Assembly: GCF_013377785.1 (NCBI RefSeq)
Contig: NZ_JABXWT010000019.1
Coordinates: 1 to 64,000 of the forward strand
From: Ruegeria haliotis
GTDB taxonomy: Bacteria > Pseudomonadota > Alphaproteobacteria > Rhodobacterales > Rhodobacteraceae
Length of the DNA stretch: 64,000 nucleotides
Direction: 5' to 3'
Shown here in pieces: positions 1 through 9,628 of this stretch; the stretch's first letter is position 1; each line of letters opens with the position of its first letter. The notes under the pieces were generated by a model, which searched no databases, was not told where the DNA came from, and was given only the letters and a program-made list of their open reading frames with translations. The position numbers and the translations under genes were made by a program.

Positions 1-77
1 GTCTTGCCGTGGTCAACGTGGCCAATCGTGCCGATATTGACGTGCGGCTTATTACGCTCAAACTTTTCCTTTGCCAT
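1..77 (-). CDS. tuf: Elongation factor Tu, N-terminal fragment
   Basis: Only the first 25 codons are in the window; the gene runs off the left edge. The translation has the EF-Tu start (MAKEKFERNKPHVNIGTIGH) followed by VDHGKT, which is the G1 P-loop of the GTPase. EF-Tu delivers aminoacyl-tRNA to the ribosome. An AGGAGG ribosome-binding site lies just upstream of the ATG. It is the last visible gene of the rpsL-rpsG-fusA-tuf operon and follows fusA by 57 bases. Confidence 0.95.
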   Translation of the reverse strand, partial: MAKEKFERNKPHVNIGTIGHVDHGK

Positions 78-100
78 GATGGCCTCCTGTCATTGATTAG

Positions 101-127
101 GGGAAGAGGCTGACCGCCCCTTCCCCG
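101..127 (-). other. Hairpin between fusA and tuf
   Basis: On the minus strand GGGGAAG pairs with CTTCCCC around a 13-base loop. No T-tract follows and the tuf ribosome-binding site comes next. It is more likely an RNA-processing or attenuation structure than a full terminator. The function is inferred. Confidence 0.35.
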
Positions 128-134
128 ATTTCGC

Positions 135-2252
135 TTATGCGTATTTCGCCTGAATCTCGTCCGAGATGTTCTGCGGAACCGGATCGTAATGGTCGAACTG
201 CATGGTAAACTGGGCACGGCCAGACGACATCGAACGCAGGGTATTGATGTAACCGAACATGTTCGCCAGCGGCACAAACGCATCGATCGCGATGGCGTTG
301 CCGCGGTTTTCCTGACCGGAAACCTGTCCCCGACGTGATGTCAGGTCACCAATGATACCGCCGGTGTATTCTTCCGGTGTAATCACTTCGACCTTCATGA
401 TCGGCTCAAGCAGTTTCGCACCTGCTTTGCGCATGCCTTCACGCATACCCATACGCGCCGCGATCTCAAACGCCAGAACCGAGGAGTCCACGTCGTGGTA
501 CTTACCTTCGATCAGAGCGACCTTGAAGTCGATCACGGGGAAACCAGCCAGAGGGCCGCTATCCATGACGGAGTTGATGCCTTTTTCAACACCCGGAATG
601 TATTCCTTGGGCACCGAACCACCAACAACGCGAGATTCGAACGAATAACCTTCGCCCGGCTCTGTCGGCGAGATGATCATCTTCACCTCGGCGAACTGAC
701 CCGAACCACCCGACTGTTTCTTGTGGGTGTAAACGATCTCGGCTTCGTGACCGATGGTTTCGCGATAGGCCACCTGCGGTGCACCAATATTCGCTTCAAC
801 CTTGAATTCACGCTTGAGACGGTCAATCAGGATGTCCAGGTGAAGTTCGCCCATGCCCTTCATGATGGTCTGACCGCTTTCGATGTCAGTTTCCACACGG
901 AAGGAGGGGTCTTCGGCGGCCAAACGGCCCAGACCCTGGCTCATTTTTTCCTGGTCAGCCTTGGTTTTCGGCTCAACCGCGATCTCGATCACCGGATCAG
1001 GGAAGGTCATGGTTTCCAGAACCACCGGATCACCGGTCGAACACAGAGTGTCGCCTGTGGTGGTGTCTTTCAGACCTGCCAGCGCAATGATGTCACCCGC
1101 GAATGCTTCCGTGATTTCTTCACGGTCATTCGAGTGCATCATCATCATCCGGCCGATACGCTCTTTCTTACCCTTGGTCGAGTTCAGAAGCGTGTCGCCC
1201 TTGGACAATGTACCCGAATAGATGCGGGTAAATGTCAGCGAGCCAACAAAGGGGTCGTTCATGATTTTGAACGCCAGACCCGAGAACGCCATGTCATCAT
1301 CCGCACGGCGGGCGATGTTACGGGTTTCTTCTTCGTCACCGGGTTTGAAGCCCATGTAATCAACAACGTCCAGCGGGCTGGGCAGATAGTCGATCACAGC
1401 GTTCAGCAGCGGCTGAACACCTTTGTTTTTGAACGCAGAACCACCCAGAACCGGAACAAACGCGATTTCCAGAGTACCTTTGCGCAGCAGGGCGCGCAGG
1501 GTTGGAACGTCGGGCTCGTTGCCTTCCAGGTATTCCATCATCGCGTCGTCGTCCATTTCGACGGCCGCTTCGATCATCTTACCGCGCCATTCGTCAGCCA
1601 TATCTTTCAGGCTGTCGCGGATCGGCGCTTTGATCCAGGACGCACCCAGATCTTCGCCTTGCCACAGCCATTCTTCCATGGTGACGAGGTCAATCAGACC
1701 TTCCAGCTCGGTCTCTGCACCGATCGGAATACCAACCGGAACTGCGCGTGCACCGGTGCGATCTTCGATCATTGCAACGCAGTTGAAGAAGTCTGCGCCG
1801 ATCTTGTCCATCTTGTTGACGAACACCATACGCGGAACCTTGTAGCGGTCAGCCTGACGCCACACGGTTTCGGTCTGGGGTTCAACACCGGCGTTTGCGT
1901 CCAGAACACAGACAGCACCGTCGAGAACCGCCAGCGAGCGTTCAACTTCAATGGTGAAGTCAACGTGGCCGGGGGTGTCGATGATGTTCAGGCGGTGCTT
2001 GGGCGAGTCCGGAGTTTCACCGTCTTCAGTGCGTTCCCAGAAAGTGGTGGTCGCAGCCGATGTGATGGTGATGCCGCGTTCCTGCTCCTGCTCCATCCAG
2101 TCCATGGTGGCTGCACCGTCGTGCACCTCACCGATGTTGTGGGATTTGCCGGTGTAATACAGGATCCGCTCGGAACAGGTGGTTTTACCTGCATCGATAT
2201 GCGCCATGATACCGAAGTTACGGTAATGGTTGAGTGTATATTCGCGTGCCAT
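135..2252 (-). CDS. fusA: Elongation factor G
   Basis: 705 residues, the usual EF-G length. It is the translational GTPase that drives tRNA-mRNA translocation on the ribosome. Visible motifs are G1 AHIDAGKTT near residue 17, the switch I segment RGITI, G3 DTPGHVDF, G4 NKMDKIGADF, and in domain IV the tip segment YHDVDSS. It lies 18 bases after rpsG in the str operon. A second, degenerate EF-G paralogue lies at 34582-36510; this copy has all catalytic motifs and is clearly the housekeeping factor. Confidence 0.98.
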   Translation of the reverse strand: MAREYTLNHYRNFGIMAHIDAGKTTCSERILYYTGKSHNIGEVHDGAATMDWMEQEQERGITITSAATTTFWERTEDGETPDSPKHRLNIIDTPGHVDFTIEVERSLAVLDGAVCVLDANAGVEPQTETVWRQADRYKVPRMVFVNKMDKIGADFFNCVAMIEDRTGARAVPVGIPIGAETELEGLIDLVTMEEWLWQGEDLGASWIKAPIRDSLKDMADEWRGKMIEAAVEMDDDAMMEYLEGNEPDVPTLRALLRKGTLEIAFVPVLGGSAFKNKGVQPLLNAVIDYLPSPLDVVDYMGFKPGDEEETRNIARRADDDMAFSGLAFKIMNDPFVGSLTFTRIYSGTLSKGDTLLNSTKGKKERIGRMMMMHSNDREEITEAFAGDIIALAGLKDTTTGDTLCSTGDPVVLETMTFPDPVIEIAVEPKTKADQEKMSQGLGRLAAEDPSFRVETDIESGQTIMKGMGELHLDILIDRLKREFKVEANIGAPQVAYRETIGHEAEIVYTHKKQSGGSGQFAEVKMIISPTEPGEGYSFESRVVGGSVPKEYIPGVEKGINSVMDSGPLAGFPVIDFKVALIEGKYHDVDSSVLAFEIAARMGMREGMRKAGAKLLEPIMKVEVITPEEYTGGIIGDLTSRRGQVSGQENRGNAIAIDAFVPLANMFGYINTLRSMSSGRAQFTMQFDHYDPVPQNISDEIQAKYA

Positions 2253-2270
2253 TTTGATGAGCCTCTGGAA

Positions 2271-2741
2271 TTACCAACGGTAGTGGCTGAAGGCTTTGTT
2301 TGCCTCGGCCATCTTGTGGGTGTCTTCACGCTTCTTCACGGCGGTACCGCGGGACTGTACAGCGTCCATCAGTTCACCGGCGAGGCGTTCTTCCATAGTG
2401 TTTTCGTTACGGCCACGCGCAGCAGTGATCAACCAACGGATGGCCAGGGCTTCGCGGCGCTCGGGGCGCACTTCGACCGGAACCTGATAGGTTGCACCAC
2501 CAACCCGGCGCGAGCGAACCTCGACCGACGGTTTGATGTTGTCGAGCGCTTCGTGGAACACTTCGACAGGGGCGCGCTTGATCTTGACTTCAACGCGGTC
2601 AAAGGCGTTGTAGACGATGCGCTCTGCAACCGACTTTTTACCGTCGATCATCAGGTTGTTCATGAATTTAGTCAGAACCTTGTCGCCAAATTTGGCGTCA
2701 GGCAGGACTTCGCGTTTTTCGGCGGCGTGACGACGTGACAT
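2271..2741 (-). CDS. rpsG: 30S ribosomal protein S7
   Basis: 156 residues, standard for S7. It starts MSRRHAAEKR and contains the conserved segments KFMNNLMIDGKKSVAE and RRVGGATYQVP. S7 is a primary binder of the 16S rRNA 3' domain and sits at the E site. It lies 15 bases after rpsL with a purine-rich AAGGAGAGG ribosome-binding site. It is part of the rpsL-rpsG-fusA-tuf operon. In other bacteria S7 represses this operon's translation; nothing here proves that. Confidence 0.97.
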   Translation of the reverse strand: MSRRHAAEKREVLPDAKFGDKVLTKFMNNLMIDGKKSVAERIVYNAFDRVEVKIKRAPVEVFHEALDNIKPSVEVRSRRVGGATYQVPVEVRPERREALAIRWLITAARGRNENTMEERLAGELMDAVQSRGTAVKKREDTHKMAEANKAFSHYRW

Positions 2742-2756
2742 ATCAGCCTCTCCTTC

Positions 2757-3128
2757 TTACTTGGGACGCTTCGCGCCGTACTTCGAACGACGTTGCTTAC
2801 GGTCTTTGACGCCTTGGGTATCCAGAACACCGCGCAGGATGTGGTAACGGACACCGGGAAGGTCTTTTACACGACCGCCACGGATCAGAACAACCGAGTG
2901 TTCCTGCAGGTTGTGGCTTTCACCGGGGATGTACGAGATGACCTCGAATCCATTGGTCAGGCGCACTTTGGCAACCTTACGCATCGCCGAGTTCGGCTTT
3001 TTCGGTGTGGTTGTGTAGACGCGTGTGCAGACGCCGCGTTTCTGCGGGCACTGCTCCAGGTGCATCGACTTCGAGCGTTTTACTTTCGGCTGCCGCGGCT
3101 TGCGGATCAGCTGTTGGATCGTTGGCAT
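2757..3128 (-). CDS. rpsL: 30S ribosomal protein S12
   Basis: 123 residues beginning MPTIQQLIRK. The reading frame stays open upstream to 3374, but the family start is at 3128, so the longer frame was rejected. The decoding-centre segment TTTPKKPNSA has lysines at both positions linked to streptomycin resistance, and the GGRVKDLPG loop is normal, so the sequence predicts a streptomycin-sensitive protein at these sites. It is the first gene of the str operon. A good sigma70-type promoter lies about 225 bases upstream. Confidence 0.97.
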   Translation of the reverse strand: MPTIQQLIRKPRQPKVKRSKSMHLEQCPQKRGVCTRVYTTTPKKPNSAMRKVAKVRLTNGFEVISYIPGESHNLQEHSVVLIRGGRVKDLPGVRYHILRGVLDTQGVKDRKQRRSKYGAKRPK

Positions 3129-3521
3129 TCCGGTTATATCCCCGTTTTGCAACACATGACATGCACGCGCGATGCGTGCGGTTAAATTCGCTGCGCTTAT
3201 GCGTCCACAAGCGCAAAACCCGCGAACGTTCCCATTCCGAGGTGAACGTCGCGGTTTGTTATCAGAGGGCGCGAACGACAAAATTGTCCGGGCCTTGACC
3301 AGTTCATTACTGGAATCGGTTGTGGGGCGGCCCCCAGCACCGAGATGACGCGCGTATATGGGGAGTCGGCCCAAGTGTCAACAGCACCCCTGAACGGGTG
3401 ACGAGCCAACCAGATCGCGCTGACTTATCAAGGGGTGCTTTCGGAATCCACTGCCTTCGCCAGTTGCACGCTTCCCACGGCATAGGCATAGTCATGTCAG
3501 AGTTTTTTTAATGGGCAAATC
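3129..3521. other. Intergenic region with the rpsL leader
   Basis: About 390 bases between two divergently transcribed genes, rpsL (minus) and the rhamnosyltransferase-like gene (plus). It holds the rpsL promoter at 3353-3381 and its long leader. Short open frames here have no ribosome-binding site or recognisable product. No tRNA or repeat was found. Confidence 0.5.
3353..3381 (-). promoter_or_regulatory. Candidate sigma70 promoter of the rpsL operon
   Basis: On the minus strand a perfect -35 TTGACA (3376-3381) is separated by 17 bases from TATACG (3353-3358). Transcription would start near 3346, giving a leader of about 220 bases before rpsL. The match and position are seen directly; activity is inferred. 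Confidence 0.6.
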
Positions 3522-4328
3522 ATGCAAGTCATCGGTCTGTGCCGCTTTTCCTACCCTGCTGTTGGTGGTTTTCAGATTACCCATGACACGATCGATGATC
3601 GTAGGCGCTATTTGTACAACCGCGAAAGGCTGGAAGAACGGTTTCGCCTGTTCGAATCCATCACTCTGCCCAGCTTCAGGGCGCAAACCGATGAGGATTT
3701 TCAGCTCTTGATCGTCATTGGGGATTGCCTGCCCAAACCGGCCTTTGATCGCCTGCACGATCTGACAAAGGGCGTAAAGCAGATTCAAATCATCCAAAGG
3801 TCGCCGGACCGGCACCGGAAAGTCATGCGAGAGGTCCTGAATTCAGCCCGCCTGAACCGGGATCACCCCTGCCTTCAGTTCCGCCACGATGACGATGACG
3901 CCGTGTCCATTGATTTCATCGAACGCCTACGAGACGTCACGGCAGACTGCAGAGGCCTGCTGGAAAGGAATACAACGGTCGGAATTGACTATAACTGCGG
4001 ATACATGGCCAGAGTGAACGCGGACGGGATCCGCGCGTCAAAAGTGCATCGCCCGCTCGTTACCGCAGGGCTTGGAATGTATGTTCAGGGCAAAAGCGCG
4101 CTGACGATCATGAATTTCACCCACAACAAGATCAACAGAGCCATGCCTGTCATCACCTACCCCGATGCCCCGATGTGGATCCGCAGTCTGAATGGGTTCA
4201 ACGATTCACCCCAAACCCGTAACAACAAGCTTGAGCTAACCGACCTCACTTCGAAAGACGAACGTGAGTTCATGGCGCGTTTTGCCATTGATCAGAATAC
4301 CGTGCGTCAGGTTCACTCCGCCGTGTGA
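3522..4328 (+). CDS. Putative rhamnosyltransferase-family glycosyltransferase
   Basis: 268 residues. It resembles the putative rhamnosyl transferase family found in Rhodobacteraceae: an N-terminal GLCRFSYPAVGGF segment, a LPSFRAQTDEDFQLLIVIGD core, and an acidic DDDD cluster at residues 123-126 (RHDDDDAVSIDF), the likely metal/nucleotide-sugar site of a GT-A fold. No signal peptide or membrane segment is seen, so it is probably cytoplasmic and works on a surface polysaccharide precursor. The acceptor is unknown. It stands alone on the plus strand between the rpsL and rpoC blocks. Its stop overlaps the convergent transporter gene by 16 bases. The ribosome-binding site is weak. Confidence 0.7.
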   Translation: MQVIGLCRFSYPAVGGFQITHDTIDDRRRYLYNRERLEERFRLFESITLPSFRAQTDEDFQLLIVIGDCLPKPAFDRLHDLTKGVKQIQIIQRSPDRHRKVMREVLNSARLNRDHPCLQFRHDDDDAVSIDFIERLRDVTADCRGLLERNTTVGIDYNCGYMARVNADGIRASKVHRPLVTAGLGMYVQGKSALTIMNFTHNKINRAMPVITYPDAPMWIRSLNGFNDSPQTRNNKLELTDLTSKDEREFMARFAIDQNTVRQVHSAV

Positions 4329-5182
4329 CGAGACCGCTCACGGAATAGGGTGAACAAGCCTGCGGCCACGACGAGGCCCGCGCCCAGCATGGTCACCATG
4401 TCCGGCCAGTCGCCGAAAATTAGCCAACCCAACGCCAGAGCCCAGATCAAGCTGGAGTATCTGAACGGTGCGATGAAACCGACCTCGCCTTCGCGCATGA
4501 CCTGAACACTGAACAGATACCCCATCAGGATGAATATTGCCGCCGACGCCACCAGCCCTCCGGATGCTACAGTAATTGGCACCCATCCCTGAAAAACAGA
4601 CGCAACCAGAGCGACGACCGTAACCGACAGGGACGTTGCAAGTGTCACGACCATCGAAGGCACTTTGGACGACATGCGGCGCGTGATCAGATCTCGGGTT
4701 GTCACCAATAACATCGCGACAAGCGCGTAAATGGAAAAGATACTGAACCCGTCAGGCCCGGGCCGGACAATGAACAGCATACCGGCAAACCCTAGCGCTA
4801 TCGCCACCATGCGACGCCACCCGATGTGCTCAGAAAAAAAGAGCGCCGCACCCAGCGTGATGGTCAATGGCAGCGCTTGCAAGACAGCCGTCACATTTGC
4901 CAACGGCATATGCATCAAGGCCGTAAGGAAAAAATAAGTCGCGGACAGTTCGCTCAGACAGCGCCAGACGATCAACCATTTGTCGTGGCGCGGAAAATTC
5001 AAATGCAAAGCCCCCAAATGGCGAGTCAGCAGATAAATGAGCACAGTGGCCAACGCGCCGCGCAGTGCGATCAACTGGAACAACGGCAGGTCCTGACCGG
5101 CCATCTTCACTAAGGCATCGTTTACGGTGTAAGCCGCCATCGAGCCCACCATCAGCAGGGCGCCTTTCACATTCGGTGTCAT
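4313..5182 (-). CDS. DMT-superfamily (EamA) transporter
   Basis: 289 residues, almost entirely hydrophobic, with about ten predicted membrane helices in two EamA repeats. The first runs from residue 5 to about 140 with the APxx-like turn ALMHMPLANVTAVLQALP; the second runs from about 150 to the C-terminus and includes EVGFIAPFRYSS. Family members export metabolites or amino acids across the inner membrane; the substrate cannot be told from sequence. It is on the same strand as rpoC but lies beyond the rpoC terminator, so it probably has its own promoter. Confidence 0.85.
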   Translation of the reverse strand: MTPNVKGALLMVGSMAAYTVNDALVKMAGQDLPLFQLIALRGALATVLIYLLTRHLGALHLNFPRHDKWLIVWRCLSELSATYFFLTALMHMPLANVTAVLQALPLTITLGAALFFSEHIGWRRMVAIALGFAGMLFIVRPGPDGFSIFSIYALVAMLLVTTRDLITRRMSSKVPSMVVTLATSLSVTVVALVASVFQGWVPITVASGGLVASAAIFILMGYLFSVQVMREGEVGFIAPFRYSSLIWALALGWLIFGDWPDMVTMLGAGLVVAAGLFTLFRERSRHTAE

Positions 5183-5287
5183 GCGGATTGGGTCCAGAGT
5201 GAAGTCATCCGTGCCATTGGCCTAATGGCGGCGCAGGTTGTCAATGTCGCCATGACAAATGACCGGAGTGAACTCGTAACCGCGAAC

Positions 5288-5314
5288 GAAAAGGCCCCGC
5301 GAAAACGCGGGGCC
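5288..5314 (-). terminator. Rho-independent terminator of rpoC
   Basis: A perfect 9-bp stem GGCCCCGCG/CGCGGGGCC with an AAAA-type loop lies 24 bases after the rpoC stop. On the minus strand it is followed by a short T run. It ends the rplJ-rplL-rpoB-rpoC transcript. Confidence 0.85.
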
Positions 5315-5337
5315 TGATCAGAATTATGAAAGGTCGC

Positions 5338-8300
5338 TTACTCGCGGCTTTCCGGTGTGTCCACCAGAACATCCAACTCGTCTCCGACCATGTCGTCGTC
5401 CATCATCGGAGCAGCCAGAGCAGCGGCCGCTTCGGCCTCCTCCCGGCGGGCTTCGATCACCACATTGTCGCGGCCCTGCGCGATATGGCGGACGTTCTGT
5501 GTCGCGCCACCGGTACCGGCCGGGATCAAACGACCGACGATGACGTTCTCTTTCAGGCCAACCAGTTTGTCCTTCTTGCCCTGAACCGAAGCCTCGGTCA
5601 GCACGCGGGTGGTTTCCTGGAACGACGCCGCCGAGATGAACGAACGTGTCTGCAGCGAAGCTTTGGTGATCCCCAGCAGGATCGGTTCGCCCTGAGCCGG
5701 ACGACCACCACGCGAGAGGGTCTTCTCGTTGGCTGCGTCAAACTCCTGCTTGTCGACATGCTCGCCTTTCAGCAGGGTGGTGTCGCCTGAATCCAGGATC
5801 TCCCACTTCTGCAGCATCTGGCGCACGATAACCTCGATGTGCTTGTCGTTGATCTTCACGCCCTGCAGACGATAAACATCCTGCACTTCGTCGATCATGT
5901 AATCCGCCAGCGCTTCGACACCCATAATAGACAGGATGTCATGCGGAGCCGGGTTACCATCCATCAGGTATTCACCCTTCTGGATGAAGTCGCCTTCCGC
6001 GACCGGGATATGTTTGCCCTTGGGCACCATATACTCGATCGTTTCCATCGACTCGTCCGCCGGTTCGATGCTGATGCGGCGCTTGTTCTTGTAGTCGCGG
6101 CCAAAGCGCACGTAACCATCGGCTTCTGCGATGATCGCGTGATCCTTGGGACGCCGGGCTTCGAACAATTCGGCCACACGCGGCAGACCACCGGTGATGT
6201 CCTTGGTCTTGGCGCCTTCGCGCGGGATACGCGCGACAACGTCACCAGCTTTGATCGGATCACCATCTTCGATCGACAGGATCGCATCCACCGACATCGG
6301 ATAGTGAACCGGGTTGCCTGCATCGTTGCGAACCGGCTCGCCATCTTCACCAACCAGAATGATCTCGGGCTTCAGGTCGCTGCCTTTGGGGGCCGCGCGC
6401 CAGTCGATCACGATCTTCTGGGTCATGCCGGTTGCATCGTCGGTCTCGTCGCGGACAGCGATGCCCGAAACCAGGTCGACATATTTCGCAGTACCGGCTT
6501 TCTCGGCGATGATCGGCAGAGTGTAGGGATCCCATTCGTACAGCTTGTCGCCACGGGCCACCTTGGTGCCGTCCTTGACGAACAACTTGGAGCCGTAACC
6601 CAGCTTGTGGCTGGCACGCTCTTCACCATGTTCGTCGCTGATCACCAACTTCATGTTCCGGCCCATCACCAGGCTTTCGCCTGCTGCATTGACCAGAACC
6701 TGCGGGTTCTCAAACGTCACGACACCGTCTTGACTGGCTTCCTGGAAGGACTGCTGACCACCCTGCGCAACACCACCGATGTGGAACGTCCGCATCGTCA
6801 GCTGCGTTCCGGGTTCACCGATGGACTGCGCGGCGATGATGCCGACAGCTTCACCCGTGTTGACCCGAGTTCCGCGTGCAAGGTCACGACCATAGCAAGT
6901 GGCACAGACGCCCTCTTCGGACTCACAGGTCAGCGGCGAGCGGATGCGCATAGATGCAACACCAGCCTCGTCAATGATGTCAGCCATGCGTTCGTCGATC
7001 AACTGACCGGCAGCGACGAGAACCTCGTCCGTTCCCGGACGCAGAACATCATCGGCAGATACCCGGCCCAACACGCGTTCAGCCAGCGAAGAAACAACCT
7101 CACCATCGTTGACGGCTGCTTCGGCAGTGATCGCACGTTCGGTTCCGCAATCGATCTCGCGAACGATGCAGTCCTGTGCGACGTCCACCAGACGACGGGT
7201 CAGGTAGCCTGAGTTGGCCGTTTTCAGAGCGGTATCCGACAGGCCCTTACGGGCACCGTGTGTCGAGTTGAAGTACTCAAGAACGGTCAGACCTTCCTTA
7301 AAGTTCGAGATGATCGGTGTCTCGATGATGTCGCCATTCGGCTTCGCCATCAGGCCGCGCATCCCGCCCAGCTGCTTCATCTGCGTGACCGAGCCACGCG
7401 CACCCGAGTGCGCCATCATGTAGACCGAGTTCGGTTCCTGTTCAGACCCGTCCTGGGCCCGCTCGGACGACGAAATCGTGCTCATCATGGCATCGGTGAC
7501 GCGGTCGTTACACTTCGACCAGGCATCGACAACTTTGTTGTACTTTTCGCCCTGAGTGATCAGGCCGTCCATGTACTGCTGTTCAAAGTCTTTCACCTGA
7601 CTGCGGGTTTCGTCCACGATGCCCCATTTGTCATCCGGGATCACCATGTCGTCCTTACCGAACGAAATACCGGCGCGGAACGCTTCCTTGAAGCCCATCG
7701 ACATGATCTGGTCACAGAAGATAACCGACTCTTTCTGACCGCAATAGCGGTAGACGGTGTCGATCACCTGCTGCACTTCTTTCTTGCGCAGCAGACGGTT
7801 GACCAGTTCAAACGGCGCCTTGTTGTTCACCGGCAGCAACGCACCCAAACGCACGCGGCCCGGAGTGGTTTCAAACCGCTGCAGAACCTCATTGCCTTCT
7901 TCGTCGATCTGCGTGATCCGGGCAGTGATCTTGGTGTGCAGGTGCACTTCGCCGGCATCCAGCGCATGCTGAACTTCGTCGATCGACCCGAACACTTTGC
8001 CTTCGCCAGGCATGCCTTCGCGTTCCAGAGAGACGTAGTAGAGACCCAGGATCATATCCTGCGATGGAACGATGATCGGCGCGCCGTTTGCAGGCGACAG
8101 AACGTTGTTCGTCGACATCATCAGAACACGTGCTTCCAACTGGGCCTCAAGGCTCAGAGGGACGTGAACGGCCATCTGGTCACCGTCAAAGTCGGCGTTA
8201 AAGGCCGAACAGACCAGCGGGTGCAGCTGGATGGCTTTGCCTTCGATCAGGACCGGCTCGAACGCCTGAATGCCAAGACGGTGCAGTGTAGGCGCACGGT

Positions 8301-9579
8301 TCAGCATGACAGGGTGTTCGCGGATCACCTCGTCGAGGATATCCCACACTTCGGGACGCTCTTTCTCGACCAGTTTCTTCGCCTGTTTCACGGTCGAAGA
8401 CAGACCTTTGGCTTCAAGGCGCGAGTAGATGAACGGCTTGAACAGCTCCAGCGCCATCTTCTTGGGCAGACCACACTGGTGCAGCTTCAGTTCGGGGCCG
8501 GTCACAATGACCGAACGGCCCGAGAAGTCGACGCGTTTCCCCAGAAGGTTCTGACGGAAGCGACCCTGCTTACCCTTCAGCATGTCCGACAGAGATTTCA
8601 GCGGACGCTTGTTGGCGCCAGTGATCACACGGCCACGACGGCCGTTGTCGAACAAGGCGTCAACTGATTCCTGCAACATCCGCTTTTCGTTGCGGACGAT
8701 GATGTCAGGCGCGCGCAGTTCGATCAGACGCTTCAGACGGTTGTTCCGGTTGATGACGCGGCGATACAGATCGTTCAGATCAGACGTCGCGAAACGGCCA
8801 CCATCCAGCGGAACCAGCGGACGCAGTTCCGGTGGAATGACCGGGATCACGGTCATCACCATCCACTCAGGCCGGTTGCCCGACTCGAGGAAGGATTCGA
8901 CAACCTTCAGACGCTTGATGATCTTCTTGGGCTTCAGTTCGCCGGTTGCTTCGGCCAAGTCAGCGCGCAGTTGCTCGGCTTCGGCTTCCAGATCGATCTG
9001 GGCCAGCATCTCACGAATGGCTTCGGCACCGATGTTCGCGGTGAACGCGTCCATGCCAAAGGCATCCTGTGCATCCATGTACTCTTCTTCGGTCAGCATC
9101 TGGCCGTAAGACAGGTCGGTCAGACCGGGCTCGATGACGACATAGTTCTCAAAGTACAGAACGCGTTCCAGATCGCGCAGCGTCATGTCCAGCATCAGGC
9201 CGATACGGGACGGCAGCGATTTCAGGAACCAGATATGCGCAACGGGCGCTGCCAGTTCGATGTGGCCCATACGCTCGCGGCGGACTTTCTGCAGGGTGAC
9301 TTCCACGCCGCATTTCTCGCAGACAACGCCGCGATACTTCATCCGCTTATATTTTCCGCACAGACATTCGTAATCTTTGATCGGGCCAAAGATACGCGCG
9401 CAGAACAGACCGTCACGTTCAGGCTTGAACGTCCGGTAGTTGATGGTTTCAGGTTTCTTGATCTCGCCATAGGACCAAGACAGGATCCGCTCCGGGCTGG
9501 CCAGTGATACCTTGATCTCGTCAAAGACCTTCGGCGGCGTCAGCGGGTTGAACGGGTTATTGGTGATTTCCTGGTTCAT
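5338..9579 (-). CDS. rpoC: DNA-directed RNA polymerase subunit beta'
   Basis: 1413 residues, full length for an alphaproteobacterial beta'. The catalytic Mg motif NADFDGDQMAVH is present. The N-terminal zinc site is seen as CLCGKY...VVCEKCG, the second zinc site as CESEEGVCATC, and the bridge/trigger region as QSIGEPGTQLTMRTFHIGG. It lies 49 bases after rpoB, and its terminator follows directly. There is no sign of truncation or insertion. Confidence 0.98.
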   Translation of the reverse strand: MNQEITNNPFNPLTPPKVFDEIKVSLASPERILSWSYGEIKKPETINYRTFKPERDGLFCARIFGPIKDYECLCGKYKRMKYRGVVCEKCGVEVTLQKVRRERMGHIELAAPVAHIWFLKSLPSRIGLMLDMTLRDLERVLYFENYVVIEPGLTDLSYGQMLTEEEYMDAQDAFGMDAFTANIGAEAIREMLAQIDLEAEAEQLRADLAEATGELKPKKIIKRLKVVESFLESGNRPEWMVMTVIPVIPPELRPLVPLDGGRFATSDLNDLYRRVINRNNRLKRLIELRAPDIIVRNEKRMLQESVDALFDNGRRGRVITGANKRPLKSLSDMLKGKQGRFRQNLLGKRVDFSGRSVIVTGPELKLHQCGLPKKMALELFKPFIYSRLEAKGLSSTVKQAKKLVEKERPEVWDILDEVIREHPVMLNRAPTLHRLGIQAFEPVLIEGKAIQLHPLVCSAFNADFDGDQMAVHVPLSLEAQLEARVLMMSTNNVLSPANGAPIIVPSQDMILGLYYVSLEREGMPGEGKVFGSIDEVQHALDAGEVHLHTKITARITQIDEEGNEVLQRFETTPGRVRLGALLPVNNKAPFELVNRLLRKKEVQQVIDTVYRYCGQKESVIFCDQIMSMGFKEAFRAGISFGKDDMVIPDDKWGIVDETRSQVKDFEQQYMDGLITQGEKYNKVVDAWSKCNDRVTDAMMSTISSSERAQDGSEQEPNSVYMMAHSGARGSVTQMKQLGGMRGLMAKPNGDIIETPIISNFKEGLTVLEYFNSTHGARKGLSDTALKTANSGYLTRRLVDVAQDCIVREIDCGTERAITAEAAVNDGEVVSSLAERVLGRVSADDVLRPGTDEVLVAAGQLIDERMADIIDEAGVASMRIRSPLTCESEEGVCATCYGRDLARGTRVNTGEAVGIIAAQSIGEPGTQLTMRTFHIGGVAQGGQQSFQEASQDGVVTFENPQVLVNAAGESLVMGRNMKLVISDEHGEERASHKLGYGSKLFVKDGTKVARGDKLYEWDPYTLPIIAEKAGTAKYVDLVSGIAVRDETDDATGMTQKIVIDWRAAPKGSDLKPEIILVGEDGEPVRNDAGNPVHYPMSVDAILSIEDGDPIKAGDVVARIPREGAKTKDITGGLPRVAELFEARRPKDHAIIAEADGYVRFGRDYKNKRRISIEPADESMETIEYMVPKGKHIPVAEGDFIQKGEYLMDGNPAPHDILSIMGVEALADYMIDEVQDVYRLQGVKINDKHIEVIVRQMLQKWEILDSGDTTLLKGEHVDKQEFDAANEKTLSRGGRPAQGEPILLGITKASLQTRSFISAASFQETTRVLTEASVQGKKDKLVGLKENVIVGRLIPAGTGGATQNVRHIAQGRDNVVIEARREEAEAAAALAAPMMDDDMVGDELDVLVDTPESRE

Positions 9580-9628
9580 TTTGCGTCCTTACAAATTGGG
9601 ATGGGATGAGTGTGGGGCGTTGCGGCCC

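Noticed and set aside
495..2738. A 747-codon plus-strand open frame opposite fusA and rpsG
   Set aside because: It runs antisense through two certain genes, with a His/Arg/Phe-rich composition typical of antisense translation.
5839..8667. Two open frames of more than 450 codons opposite rpoC
   Set aside because: Same cause as for rpoB: antisense shadow of a long conserved gene.
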